Source: Oxalobacter formigenes
Lineage (GTDB): Bacteria; Pseudomonadota; Gammaproteobacteria; Burkholderiales; Burkholderiaceae_D
Direction of reading: 5' to 3'
Assembly (NCBI GenBank): GCA_023667225.1
Contig: JAMPAN010000004.1
Coordinates: 18,778 to 82,777 of the forward strand
Length of the DNA: 64,000 nt
In this document: piece after piece, positions 46,560 to 55,503 of the stretch
Layout: each line of letters starts with the position of its first letter
Numbering within the stretch: the first letter of the stretch is position 1
Position numbers and translations under genes: made by a program
Notes under the pieces: model-generated
Told to the model about the DNA's origin: nothing
The model's input: only the letters and a program-made list of their open reading frames with translations
The model's database searches: none

Positions 46560-47438
46560 ATGAAGATATTGTTGCTGGGGAAAAACGGCCAGGTTGGCCA
46601 GGCATTGCAGCAAACGCTTGCGCCGCTGGGAAAGATAACGGCACTGGACCGCAGCCAGGCTGATTTTGATGATTCCAAACGGCTGCGGGCAGTGCTTGCC
46701 GGTTATCCTGCGGAGGTGATTGTGAATGCGGCAGCCTATACGGCGGTTGACCGGGCGGAAGAGGAGGTTGACCAGGCTTTTCGGGTCAATGCTGTTTCTG
46801 CTGACGCGCTGGCTGAGGCGGCTGCCCGGCAGAATGCCTTGCTGGTGCATTATTCGACGGATTATGTGTTTGACGGGAAAAAACCGGCGCCTTACCAGGA
46901 AACGGATGTGCCGAATCCCCTGAATGTGTATGGGAAAAGCAAGCTGGCGGGGGAAATGGCTATCAGGCAATCCGGGTGCCGGTATCTGGTTTTTCGCACC
47001 AGCTGGGTATATTCCCTTGCCGGAAAGAATTTCATTAAAACAATCTGGCGGCTGGCACGGGAGCGGGAAGCGCTTGATGTGGTGGCCGACCAGGTTGGCG
47101 CGCCTACTTCGGCTTTGCTGGTTGCGGAAATGACGGCCAGGGCGGTTACCGCTTTTTTTGCCGGCACGCTGCCGAAAGGGCTGTATCACCTGACGGCTTC
47201 CGGGGAGACGAGCTGGCATGGGCTGGCTTCCTATTTTGTTCAAAAGGCGCGCGAGGCGGGAGCTGCCTTGAAGCTTGACGAGGGACATATCCGCCCTGTT
47301 GCCACGGAGGATTATCCGCTTTTGGCACTGCGCCCGAAAAATTCCCGGCTGAGCTGTGCGCTGCTTTCCGAAAAGCTGGGCGTTGCCATGCCGGAATGGA
47401 AAACCGGGGTGGATGCGCTGGTGGCTGCACTGGTTTAG
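46560..47438 (+). CDS. rmlD: dTDP-4-dehydrorhamnose reductase
   Basis: 292 residues. Extended SDR: MKILLLGKNGQVGQALQQTL, VIVNAAAYTAVDRAEEEVDQ, HYSTDYVFDGKKPAPYQETD and catalytic Tyr-Lys in NVYGKSKLAGE. Makes dTDP-L-rhamnose for LPS or exopolysaccharide. It is divergent from ettA and stands without rmlA/B/C in this window. A TATACT (46522-46527) 33 bases upstream may be its -10. A terminator follows. Confidence 0.93.
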   Translation: MKILLLGKNGQVGQALQQTLAPLGKITALDRSQADFDDSKRLRAVLAGYPAEVIVNAAAYTAVDRAEEEVDQAFRVNAVSADALAEAAARQNALLVHYSTDYVFDGKKPAPYQETDVPNPLNVYGKSKLAGEMAIRQSGCRYLVFRTSWVYSLAGKNFIKTIWRLAREREALDVVADQVGAPTSALLVAEMTARAVTAFFAGTLPKGLYHLTASGETSWHGLASYFVQKAREAGAALKLDEGHIRPVATEDYPLLALRPKNSRLSCALLSEKLGVAMPEWKTGVDALVAALV

Positions 47439-47461
47439 CGCCCTTTTTTCCGGTTTGTTTT

Positions 47462-47495
47462 GCCTGCGCGGGCTTGCCTGTGCAGGCTTTTTTTT
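47462..47495 (+). terminator. rmlD terminator
   Basis: GCCTGC (47462-47467) pairs with GCAGGC (47482-47487) and is followed by eight T. It separates rmlD from the MarR gene. Confidence 0.65.
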
Positions 47496-47539
47496 GCCGG
47501 TTTTATTTTTTGCGGGAGGCAAATTTCTTGCATCCCTAT

Positions 47540-47570
47540 AATTTGCGCGCTAATATGTAGCGCACAAATT
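47540..47570. promoter_or_regulatory. MarR operator palindrome
   Basis: AATTTGCGCGCT (47540-47551) and AGCGCACAAATT (47559-47570) are inverted repeats with one mismatch around a 7-base centre. It ends six bases before the marR start and includes a TAATAT that could be the -10 box, so binding would block transcription of the whole efflux operon. Confidence 0.7.
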
Positions 47571-47576
47571 ATTTGC

Positions 47577-48044
47577 ATGAAAAATAAAATGGATTTGAAT
47601 GACGATGACCGGATCAGGATGTTGTTTACCACGTCTTTATCCCAGACTTCCCGCGCTTATGCTTCTGTCGCCAACAAGATTGCCGCGACTTACGGGTTGT
47701 CGCAGGCAACGGCCTGGCCTGCCGTGATGATCGGCCGGATGGGCAACCATGTCCGGCCCGGCGAGCTGGCGGAAAATATCGGCCTGGATCCGTCTTCTCT
47801 GGTGCGGGTGGTTGACCAGCTGGTGCAGGCAGGGATTGTCAAAAGGCTGGAAGACCCGCAGGACAGGCGGGCCAAGATACTGCATCTGACAGAGGAAGGG
47901 AAAAAAATTATTGCGCAGGTGGAAAAGGCGCTGATTGCTTTTAGGACAGAATTGCTCAGGGATGTGCCGGTTGAGGATATCCGGATTTGTGTTCGCGTGT
48001 TGGGCGCGCTGCGCGCGGCTGTCAGGGAGCAGGAGCGGGTGTGA
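47577..48044 (+). CDS. MarR-family transcriptional regulator
   Basis: 155 residues from ATG 47577 (ATG 47589 is an alternative; neither has a clear ribosome-binding site, and the first may be nearly leaderless). Winged helix: NHVRPGELAENIGLDPSSLV, RVVDQLVQAGIVKRLEDPQD and RRAKILHLTEEGKKI. It is the first gene of a MarR-FUSC-DUF1656-HlyD-NodT operon; MarR proteins release DNA on binding aromatic compounds. It is preceded by a strong operator palindrome, so autoregulation is likely. Confidence 0.9.
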   Translation: MKNKMDLNDDDRIRMLFTTSLSQTSRAYASVANKIAATYGLSQATAWPAVMIGRMGNHVRPGELAENIGLDPSSLVRVVDQLVQAGIVKRLEDPQDRRAKILHLTEEGKKIIAQVEKALIAFRTELLRDVPVEDIRICVRVLGALRAAVREQERV

Positions 48045-48061
48045 CGCCGCTTGAGGACAGG

Positions 48062-50164
48062 ATGATGGCTTCCCCGACAGAAAAGGTAATCCGGCTGAAT
48101 TTTCCCGCTGTGCCTGCGCTCAGGGAATGGCTGTTTTCAATCCGGGTGTTTGCCTCGGCTATGCTGGCGGTTTATATTTCTCTGAAAATCGGGCTGACGC
48201 ATCCTTTCTGGGCCTGCGGCACCTGTTTTGTGATTGCCTCGCCGATGGCGGGGGCGACACGCTCCAAGGGGGTTTACCGTTCGCTGGGAACGGTCATGGC
48301 GGGGCTGATGGTGGTGATTATCACGCCCCTGCTGGCAAATTACCGGCCGCTTTATGCTGTGGCGTTTGGCCTGTTTGCCGCAGCCTGCATGTATATCTCA
48401 ATGCTGGACAGGACGCCGCGCGCCTATATTTTCATGTTGAGCGGTTATACGGCCGCCATTGTGGGCACGCCGATGCTGATGGATATCCACAATATGACGG
48501 CGGCGCTGCCTTTTGATACAGCCGCTACCAGGGTGCAGGAAATTGTTATTGCCTTGTGGTGTTCCTCGCTGGTTCACGGGCTTTTTTTCCCGCAGAGTGT
48601 CGGGGATGCGCTGCTGGCGCGGCTTGACCAGATGATGCATGTCGCCCAGCAATGGGCGGCCAATGTGCTGGCGGGTGTGAAGACAGGGGAGGCTTCGCCC
48701 CCTTACCGGCAGTTGGCGCAGGGGATTACCGAGCTGCGGCTGATGGCGACGCATTTGCCTTTTGACAATAATCATAATATTCGCTGGGCGGCCGGGATGG
48801 TGATGTCTTTGCATGACAGCCTGTCTTTGCTGGTGCCGGTTATTTCCGGTCTGGAGAACCGGTTAAATACGCTCAGGAACGAGCAGGCGGAAGTCCGCGC
48901 CGATGCCTGGCGCGCCTTGCTGGGCGATATTGCCGGGTGGTGTCTCCGCGGCCTGCCGTCGCCGGGCAGGGTGCGGCACTTGCGGAACCGGATTCAGGCG
49001 CTGGCGGGGGAAACCGGCGCCGGTACGGAGTGGGGCGATTTGCTGCGGGTCAATTTTGCCGCCGAGCTGAATTTGCTTCTGGATATGTTTGAAAAGTGTT
49101 TCCGTTACCGTTTCCGGGTGGAAGTGGGTATCAAGAAGGGCGCGCTCCAGGATGTCAGGGAGGCTTTCCCGCCGGCTTCGGACAGGGCGCTGTATGCAGA
49201 CAGGGGACAGGCGTTTCTGGCGGCGGCCGGGGTTTTTTTCTCGACGGTGCTGGGGATGGCTTTCTGGATTATTACGGACTGGCCTATCGGTTTTCAGGTG
49301 GCGACGTTTGCCGCCATTATGAGTTCGATTTTCGCCGCGCTGGATAATCCGGCTCCCGCATTGAAAATGGCTTTCTGGTTTACCTTTTATTCTGTGCCGG
49401 TTTCCATGTTTTATCTGCTGGTGGGGGTGCCCAGCACCCATACGATGGAAACGCTGATACTGGTTCTTGCGCCCTTTTTTCTTATTTGCGGTATTTATCT
49501 CGGCCGGCCGGCTACGGCAGGGAAAAGCCTTGTGCATCTGATGTCGGTGGTCGGGATGCTGATGCTTTACGATTTCGGCCAGCAGGATATTGAAAATTAT
49601 TTCAACGGGCAGGGCGGGCAGCTGCTGGGTATTTCCATTGCGTTTTTTGTGACCTGTCTCATCAGGACGGCGGGGGTGCAAAGGCTGGCGCGGCGGATTG
49701 TGCGTACCGGCTGGGGGGAAATCGCCAGGATGGCAGCCGCCCTGAAGCCGGTGGCGCTGGCACCGCTGGCAGCGCGGATGACAGACCGGGTGAGCCTGCT
49801 GGCGCCCCGGCTGGCGGCGGCCAAAGGGGACGGGGCGTCTTCGCTTGATTTGATGGAGGATGTCCGGATCAGCGTCAATATGGCCTATCTGCTCAATTTG
49901 CAGCCTTTTTTCAGGGATAACGGACTTGAGCCGGAGGGGTTCATGAAGGCATTGTCTGCCTATTTTATGGGTAAACTGAGACGGGCGGCCCAGGATGGCA
50001 AGGCGCTTTTGGCGCAGCTTGACCGGCTGCTTTACCAGGTGTGCGCCCTGCCGCCTTCGCAGGGAAAAAACGAGGCGGTTTCCGCACTGGCGGGGATTCG
50101 GCAGGATATGTTCCCGGAGGTGCTTTTCCTGCGCGCGCCGGTAATAAAAGGGGAGGTTGCATGA
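48062..50164 (+). CDS. FUSC-family (AaeB-like) aromatic-acid efflux protein
   Basis: About 700 residues from ATG 48062, with GAGG seven bases upstream; a GTG at 48041 overlapping the marR stop is possible. Two membrane blocks of the fusaric-acid resistance/AaeB type: the first (LREWLFSIRVFASAMLAVYI, FVIASPMAGATRSKGVYRSL) and the second near residue 400 (FFSTVLGMAFWIITDWPIGF, YLLVGVPSTHTMETLILVLA). A cytoplasmic region lies between them. Works with the HlyD adaptor and NodT outer-membrane channel to expel aromatic acids or drugs. Confidence 0.92.
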   Translation: MMASPTEKVIRLNFPAVPALREWLFSIRVFASAMLAVYISLKIGLTHPFWACGTCFVIASPMAGATRSKGVYRSLGTVMAGLMVVIITPLLANYRPLYAVAFGLFAAACMYISMLDRTPRAYIFMLSGYTAAIVGTPMLMDIHNMTAALPFDTAATRVQEIVIALWCSSLVHGLFFPQSVGDALLARLDQMMHVAQQWAANVLAGVKTGEASPPYRQLAQGITELRLMATHLPFDNNHNIRWAAGMVMSLHDSLSLLVPVISGLENRLNTLRNEQAEVRADAWRALLGDIAGWCLRGLPSPGRVRHLRNRIQALAGETGAGTEWGDLLRVNFAAELNLLLDMFEKCFRYRFRVEVGIKKGALQDVREAFPPASDRALYADRGQAFLAAAGVFFSTVLGMAFWIITDWPIGFQVATFAAIMSSIFAALDNPAPALKMAFWFTFYSVPVSMFYLLVGVPSTHTMETLILVLAPFFLICGIYLGRPATAGKSLVHLMSVVGMLMLYDFGQQDIENYFNGQGGQLLGISIAFFVTCLIRTAGVQRLARRIVRTGWGEIARMAAALKPVALAPLAARMTDRVSLLAPRLAAAKGDGASSLDLMEDVRISVNMAYLLNLQPFFRDNGLEPEGFMKALSAYFMGKLRRAAQDGKALLAQLDRLLYQVCALPPSQGKNEAVSALAGIRQDMFPEVLFLRAPVIKGEVA

Positions 50165-50367
50165 TTGGCGAGGTCAATATTTACGGTTTTTATCTGCCGT
50201 GCGGGCTGCTGATGTTTATTGCTTCCATGATTATTGTCCGGTTTATCAGCCGGGGGTTGTCACGGCTGGGACTGTACCGTTATGTGTGGCATCCGGCCCT
50301 GTTTGATTTTGCGCTGGTTGTGATTGTGATGGGGATGTTGTTTTGCTGTTTTCTGTATATGGGTTAG
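50161..50367 (+). CDS. DUF1656 (AaeX-like) small membrane protein
   Basis: 68 residues, ATGA overlap with the FUSC gene stop. Two hydrophobic helices (YGFYLPCGLLMFIASMIIV and LVVIVMGMLFCCFLYM) around a basic loop, the pattern of DUF1656/AaeX subunits always encoded beside FUSC and HlyD proteins. The role within the pump is unclear. Confidence 0.88.
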   Translation: MIGEVNIYGFYLPCGLLMFIASMIIVRFISRGLSRLGLYRYVWHPALFDFALVVIVMGMLFCCFLYMG

Positions 50368-50370
50368 GCT

Positions 50371-51282
50371 ATGCGTTTTGAATATTCCAGGCCGCAGGCT
50401 GTCCGTTTTCTGGTGACGGCCGTTGTTGTCCTTGCCGCCATTTTTCTGGGATGGCGGCTGTTTCTCTTTTATGAATATGATCCCTGGACGCGGGATGGCC
50501 GCGTGAAGGCGGATGTGGTGCAGATCGCGCCGGATGTGACGGGGCAGGTGGTGAGCGTGAATGTGGTGGACAACCAGCCTGTGAAGAAGGGGGATGTGCT
50601 GTTTGAGATAGACCGGGAGCGTTTTGTGCTGGCATTGCGGCAGGCCGAGGCGCGGGTGAAGGCAGCGCAGGTGGCGCTGGCGCAGGCGAAGCGGGAGGAC
50701 AGGCGCAACCGCTCGCTGGGCAGCCTGGTGGCGCATGAGATTCGCGAGCAGGGGCGCGCCAGGGTCGATCAGCTGGAGGCGGATCTGGCGCTGGCGGTAG
50801 TGGCGCGCGATACGGCGAAACTGGATCTGGAACGCAGCCGGGTGGCGGCAACGGTAAACGGTTATGTGACGAACCTGAATATTCAGGTGGGCACTTATGT
50901 GACGGCCAGCCATCCGGTTATTGCGCTGATTGATTCCGATTCGCTGTATGTGGAAGGGTATTTTGAGGAAACCAAGCTGGCGGCTATTCATCCGGGGGAT
51001 TTGGCGACGATTTCCCTGATGGGGGAAGATGAAAAATTGAGCGGACGGGTGCAGAGTGTGGCAAGCGGTATTTTCGACCGGGAGCGCAGCACGGGCGCAA
51101 ACCTGTTGCAGAATATCAATCCCTCGCTGAACTGGGTGAGGCTGGTGCAGCGTATTCCTGTGAGGATTGCGTTTGAATCTGTGCCTGCGCATATCCGCCT
51201 GGTGGCGGGGCAGACGGCGAATATTACGATTCATACCGCAGAGCGTGCGCAGCAGCGCACCGAACCGGCAAAGATGAGGTAG
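50371..51282 (+). CDS. HlyD-type periplasmic adaptor of the efflux pump
   Basis: 303 residues. N-terminal membrane helix (VTAVVVLAAIFLGWRLFLFY), then a barrel-sandwich segment VQIAPDVTGQVVSVNVVDNQ, a coiled coil (AEARVKAAQVALAQAKREDR), VNGYVTNLNIQVGTYV and a beta-barrel domain. The spacing to DUF1656 is 3 bases. It links the FUSC inner-membrane protein to the NodT channel. Confidence 0.92.
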   Translation: MRFEYSRPQAVRFLVTAVVVLAAIFLGWRLFLFYEYDPWTRDGRVKADVVQIAPDVTGQVVSVNVVDNQPVKKGDVLFEIDRERFVLALRQAEARVKAAQVALAQAKREDRRNRSLGSLVAHEIREQGRARVDQLEADLALAVVARDTAKLDLERSRVAATVNGYVTNLNIQVGTYVTASHPVIALIDSDSLYVEGYFEETKLAAIHPGDLATISLMGEDEKLSGRVQSVASGIFDRERSTGANLLQNINPSLNWVRLVQRIPVRIAFESVPAHIRLVAGQTANITIHTAERAQQRTEPAKMR

Positions 51283-51289
51283 GCAAGCT

Positions 51290-52759
51290 ATGAACCGTTT
51301 TGTTGCTTTGTCCGCCTGTCTCGTGTTTTTTGCGGTGCTGCCGGCCTGTACGGTGGTGGGGCCGGATTATCGCGTGCCGGATGAGGCGGTAGTGAACCAG
51401 GAGGCGGCTTATGGCCGTTTTGCTTCTGCCGGGGAGGCGGTTTACGGGGAGGATGCGCTTCCTGAACACTGGTGGCGTTTGTATGACAGGGAGGTTTTGA
51501 ACGAACTGGTTGAGAAGGCGCTTTCGGCCAATACGGATTTGCGGATTGCTTCGGCCAATCTGGCACGGGCGCGGGCGATTCTGGATGAGGCCAAAAGTAT
51601 GACGGACCCGGTTTTTGACGTGAGCGCAGCGCCGGCTTACGGCAGGAATGCCACGGCGCACGGCGCAAGAAAAAACGGGGACCACTGGTTTTATGATGCG
51701 GGCGCGGGCATGTCTTACCAGCTTGATTTGTTTGGCAAGCTTGAACGGGCGGTAGAGGCGGCGCAGGCGGATATGGAGGCGACCCGCGCGGCGTATGACC
51801 TGATGCGCATTACGGTGATTGCCGATACGACGCGCGCCTATCTGGATGTGTGTTCTGCCGGGCACCGGGTGGAGGTGGCGGTGCGCTCGGTTTCGCTTCA
51901 GAACCAGTTTGTGGATACGACAGCGCGGCTGGCGGCAGGCGGGCGGGCGACGCCGCTGGATGTGAGCCGCGCCCGCGCGCAGCTTGAGCAGCTTCGCGCT
52001 GCGGTGCCGCCGTTGACGGCGCAGCAAAAGACGGCGCTTTTCCAGCTGGCGGTGTTGACGGGTGAATTGCCGGATGCGCTGCTTGAGCAGGTGGGAGAAT
52101 GCCGGGTGATTCCGCAGCTGGCGCAGCCCATTCCGGTGGGCGATGGCGCGCGGCTGCTGAGCCGCCGCCCGGATATCCGGCAGGCGGAAAGGACGCTGGC
52201 GGCAGCCACAGCCCGGATAGGGGTGGCAACGGCGGATTTGTATCCCAGTATCAGCCTGGGGCTGAGTGTGGGCAGCACGGGGACGTTTTCGGACTGGGGT
52301 TCGGGCAATTTTTTCCGCTGGAGCGTGGGGCCGCTGATTTCCTGGACGTTGCCGGCAACGGGGCCGGCCAGGGCGCGCATTGCGCAGGCTGAGGCGGCAA
52401 CGGCGGCGGCGCTGGCGGATTTTGACGGGACGGTGCTTAATGCGTTAAAGGAGGTGGAAAGCGCGCTGACGGCGTATGCCAGGGAGCTGGACCGGCACGC
52501 TTCGCTGAAAGCGGCGCGCGATCAGAGTGCGCTGGCTTCGAAGCAGGCGCACCGTTTGTATGATTACGGGCGGACGGATTTTCTGACGGCGCTGGATGCG
52601 GACAGGACGCTGGCGGAATACGAAAGCCGCCTGGCAGAATCGGAAGGACAGCTGGCCAGGGACCAGGTGACGCTTTTCCTGGCGCTGGGCAGCGGCTGGG
52701 ATGCCGGCGCTGCCGGGGAAGCGCCTGAAGATGCCGGGAAGGAGGCGGCTATGCAATAG
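51290..52759 (+). CDS. NodT-family outer-membrane efflux lipoprotein
   Basis: 489 residues. Lipoprotein signal MNRFVALSACLVFFAVLPAC with Cys20. OEP repeats: LADLYPSISLGLSVGS-like ATADLYPSISLGLSVGSTGT, LLSRRPDIRQAERTLAAATA and LDALDADRTLAEYESRLAES-style helices near the C-terminus. Forms the trimeric channel for the adaptor and FUSC protein. The stop overlaps the convergent rsmI stop by 11 bases. Confidence 0.93.
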   Translation: MNRFVALSACLVFFAVLPACTVVGPDYRVPDEAVVNQEAAYGRFASAGEAVYGEDALPEHWWRLYDREVLNELVEKALSANTDLRIASANLARARAILDEAKSMTDPVFDVSAAPAYGRNATAHGARKNGDHWFYDAGAGMSYQLDLFGKLERAVEAAQADMEATRAAYDLMRITVIADTTRAYLDVCSAGHRVEVAVRSVSLQNQFVDTTARLAAGGRATPLDVSRARAQLEQLRAAVPPLTAQQKTALFQLAVLTGELPDALLEQVGECRVIPQLAQPIPVGDGARLLSRRPDIRQAERTLAAATARIGVATADLYPSISLGLSVGSTGTFSDWGSGNFFRWSVGPLISWTLPATGPARARIAQAEAATAAALADFDGTVLNALKEVESALTAYARELDRHASLKAARDQSALASKQAHRLYDYGRTDFLTALDADRTLAEYESRLAESEGQLARDQVTLFLALGSGWDAGAAGEAPEDAGKEAAMQ

Positions 52760-53690
52760 GGCGCGGCTTTTGGCGGGGCGCGTTGTTGCTGCCGGTGATT
52801 TCCAGCGCCATGCTGTACAGGCGGTTTTTTTTCATGCCGGTGAGTTTGGCAGCCAGGGCGGCGGCCTGGCTTAAAGGCAGTTCTTCTGCCAGCACGGAGA
52901 GGATGCGCCTGGCTTCGGTTTCTTCCCGGCTGCTTTCCCCTGTTGCTGCCCCGGCAACCAGGAGGATGAATTCGCCTTTGCTGCGGTTGGGATCGGCCTT
53001 GATCCACTCCTGGGCTTCGTCCAGGGTGCAGGCGTGTATCTGCTCGAAGAGTTTGGTGAGTTCGCGGGCAATGACGATTTTGCGTTTTGGCCCGAATACC
53101 TGGCAGAGGGAGGCAAGTGCCGCCGTGATCCGGTGGGGGGCTTCGTGGATAACGAGGGTGTCCGGCAGGTGCTGCAAGGAACGGAGGAGGTTTTCCCGCG
53201 CAGTGTTTTTGGGCGGCAGGAAGCCGGCGAAGTAAAAGGAACCGGCAGGCAGCCCGCTGGCAGACAGCGCGGCAATGCCGGCGGAAGCGCCTGGGATGGG
53301 GATGACGCGAAACCCGGCGGTGCGGACGGTTTCTACCAGCAGGTGGCCGGGGTCTGATATGGCGGGGGTGCCGGCATCGGTGACCAGGGCGATTCTTTCG
53401 CCTTTTTCAAGCCGGGCGGCCAGATGCTCTGCCGCGCTGCGTTCGTTGTGCTGGTGGGCGGCGATTAAGGGTTTTGCCAGGCCATACTGGGCCAGCAGGC
53501 GGCCGGTGACGCGGGTGTCTTCGCAGGCAACGGCATCGGCAACTGACAGGATGTGCCATGCCCTTAAGCTGATATCGCCGGCGTTTCCGATTGGCGTGGC
53601 TATCACATATAATGCACCAGGCGGATAGTTTTGCCGGATGACGCCCTGTATGACGGATTCCAGGTCGGCGGGGTGGTTTTCAGCTTTCAT
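52749..53690 (-). CDS. rsmI: 16S rRNA (cytidine-1402-2'-O)-methyltransferase
   Basis: About 313 residues from ATG 53690; ATG 53717 would add nine residues and cannot be excluded. Tetrapyrrole-methylase fold: GALYVIATPIGNAGDISLRA, ADAVACEDTRVTGRLLAQYG, VTDAGTPAISDPGHLLVETV and PIPGASAGIAALSASGLPAG. With RsmH it modifies C1402 in the ribosomal decoding site. Divergent from yraN, the usual layout. Confidence 0.94.
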   Translation of the reverse strand: MKAENHPADLESVIQGVIRQNYPPGALYVIATPIGNAGDISLRAWHILSVADAVACEDTRVTGRLLAQYGLAKPLIAAHQHNERSAAEHLAARLEKGERIALVTDAGTPAISDPGHLLVETVRTAGFRVIPIPGASAGIAALSASGLPAGSFYFAGFLPPKNTARENLLRSLQHLPDTLVIHEAPHRITAALASLCQVFGPKRKIVIARELTKLFEQIHACTLDEAQEWIKADPNRSKGEFILLVAGAATGESSREETEARRILSVLAEELPLSQAAALAAKLTGMKKNRLYSMALEITGSNNAPRQKPRPIA

Positions 53691-53761
53691 CTTGGGTTCG
53701 CAAGGGTTGTTTGCCATGATTGTGCGCGAGTGCCGCGCCAAAAACAAGCGGGATGCCGGTA

Positions 53762-54172
53762 ATGGGTTTTTTAAGGGGTTTTGCCAGGAAAAAGGCGCGG
53801 GCCGGGAGGGTTTCTGTTTCGGGAGCAGCAACCCCTGCGCAATCCGGCAGGGCGGGGGAAGATGCCGCGCTGGCTTATTTGCAGGCGCAGGGGCTGGCGC
53901 TGGCAGAGCGCAATTTCCGGACGAAGGCAGGCGAGATTGATCTGATTATGCAGGATGGCGAGACTCTGGTTTTTGTGGAGGTGCGAAAGCGTGCAGGCAA
54001 GGGGTTTGGCGGTGCGGCGGCGAGTATTACGCCGGCCAAGCGGCAGCGGCTCTTCAACACGGCGCAGCTTTATTTGCAGCAGCGGCAGAGCCTGCCGCCC
54101 TGCCGCTTTGATGTGGTGGCGATAGACGGGGAGCAGTTTTCCTGGCTGAAGCATGTGATTGACGAGGGATAG
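53762..54172 (+). CDS. yraN: UPF0102 (YraN) nuclease-like protein
   Basis: About 136 residues from ATG 53762; ATG 53753 is an alternative. QSGRAGEDAALAYLQAQGLA, ERNFRTKAGEIDLIMQDGET and LVFVEVRKRAGKGFGGAAAS, the E-x-D/E-V-K-like endonuclease-fold core, then a QRLFNTAQLYL helix. Function unproven; it is conserved between rsmI and diaA-like genes. Confidence 0.9.
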   Translation: MGFLRGFARKKARAGRVSVSGAATPAQSGRAGEDAALAYLQAQGLALAERNFRTKAGEIDLIMQDGETLVFVEVRKRAGKGFGGAAASITPAKRQRLFNTAQLYLQQRQSLPPCRFDVVAIDGEQFSWLKHVIDEG

Positions 54173-54205
54173 CTGCCCGGCAGACCGGGCAAGGAACAGA
54201 AGACG

Positions 54206-54802
54206 ATGATAAACCAGCGTATTTTGGGGCATTTTTACGAAAGTGCCGATTTGAAAAGAAAAGCGGCGGAAAGCCTTGCGCTGCCTGTTTCCAGGGCGGT
54301 TGATATGATGTTTGCCGCGATTTCGCAGGGCAACCGGGTTCTGGCCTGCGGCAATGGCGGTTCTGCTGCGGATTGCCAGCATTTTGCCGCCGAGCTGGTC
54401 GGCCGGTTTGAGCGGGAGCGCCTGCCTTTGCCGGCGATTGCGCTTACGACGGATACGTCGATTTTGACGGCGGTGGGCAATGATTATGGCTTTGAGACGG
54501 TGTTTTCCCGGCAGGTTGAGGCGCTGGGCCAGCCGGGGGATGTGCTGCTGGCGGTTTCCACTTCGGGTAATTCGCCCGATGTTGTTGCCGCCATTGAGGC
54601 AGCCCGCGAGCGTGAGATGAAGGTGGTGGCGTTGACCGGCAAGGGCGGCGGCGCTGCCGGCAGGATGCTGCCGGAGGAGGATGTGCATATTTGTGTGCCG
54701 CATGACCGGACGGCGCGGATTCAGGAGGTGCATCTTTTGGTGATTCATTGTATTTGCGACGGGATTGACGCAATGTTGTTTGGAGGAGATCCGGATGAAT
54801 AG
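54206..54802 (+). CDS. SIS-domain protein, DiaA/phosphoheptose isomerase-like
   Basis: 198 residues. RVLACGNGGSAADCQHFAAE, LVGRFERERLPLPAIALTTD, VLLAVSTSGNSPDVVAAIEA and a C-terminal VHLLVIHCICDGIDAMLFG. Either GmhA-type heptose isomerase or DiaA (DnaA-binding initiation factor); neighbours yraN and dolP-like favour DiaA, as at the E. coli yraN-diaA-dolP locus. Downstream gene overlaps its stop. Confidence 0.9.
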   Translation: MINQRILGHFYESADLKRKAAESLALPVSRAVDMMFAAISQGNRVLACGNGGSAADCQHFAAELVGRFERERLPLPAIALTTDTSILTAVGNDYGFETVFSRQVEALGQPGDVLLAVSTSGNSPDVVAAIEAAREREMKVVALTGKGGGAAGRMLPEEDVHICVPHDRTARIQEVHLLVIHCICDGIDAMLFGGDPDE

Positions 54803-55490
54803 GCAAGGCAGGGGAAAAGGCCGCCTGGCGCCGTTTTTTTGCGGCTGCCTGCTGTGCGGGGCAATGGCGCTGACGCTTTCGGCCTGTGTGCCGACGATGC
54901 TGGTGGGCGGCGGCGTGGCCGGGACGGTGGCGGCCACGGACAGGCGGACGTTTGGCACGCAAACGGAAGACCGGACGATTGGCTTTAAGGGCGAATCCCT
55001 GGCGGATGCCATTGTGGGCGGGCAGGGCCATGTGAGCGTGACCAGTTTTAACCGGATTGCGCTGGTGACGGGCGAGGTGCCCAATGAGGGGATGCGGACC
55101 CGTGTGGCAAGCGAGGTTGGGCAGATTCCGAATGTGCGCAGTGTGGTCAATGAGCTGGAGATTGCGCCGCCTTCCAGTTTTGCTTCGCGTTCGGATGATT
55201 CGATGATTACGGCCAAGGTTTCAGCCAGTTTTGTGGATACGCAGGGGCTGTATGCCAATTCGTTGAAAACGGTGACGGAGCGGGGGGTGGTTTACCTGAT
55301 GGGACGGGTGACTGAGCGGGAAGGCAATCTGGCCGCAAGCGTTGCCAGCGGTGTGCCCGGCGTGCGGCGGGTGGTGAAGGTGTTTGAGCATATCAGCGAG
55401 GAAGAGCTTGCCGGGATGAAGGCGCAAGAGGCGCAGGCTGAAACGGCGAACCAGACGGATGATTTTTCGGATTCGGAGGCGTATCGCTGA
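54795..55490 (+). CDS. dolP: BON-domain outer-membrane lipoprotein, DolP-like
   Basis: 231 residues from ATG 54795, overlapping the upstream stop, with GGAGGAGA as ribosome-binding site. Lipoprotein signal with Cys31 (CGAMALTLSAC). Two BON domains: residues ~55-110 (FNRIALVTGEVPNEGMRTRV) and ~135-190 (VVYLMGRVTEREGNLAASVA), each with a G-V/L pattern. Acidic C-terminal tail. DolP supports outer-membrane integrity and the Bam complex. Confidence 0.88.
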   Translation: MNRQGRGKGRLAPFFCGCLLCGAMALTLSACVPTMLVGGGVAGTVAATDRRTFGTQTEDRTIGFKGESLADAIVGGQGHVSVTSFNRIALVTGEVPNEGMRTRVASEVGQIPNVRSVVNELEIAPPSSFASRSDDSMITAKVSASFVDTQGLYANSLKTVTERGVVYLMGRVTEREGNLAASVASGVPGVRRVVKVFEHISEEELAGMKAQEAQAETANQTDDFSDSEAYR

Positions 55491-55503
55491 TTGCTGCCCT
55501 GGT

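Noticed and set aside
46380..47522. Long in-frame extension of ettA
   Set aside because: It is antisense to rmlD; ATG 46379 starts the conserved MSQYVFTMNRL.
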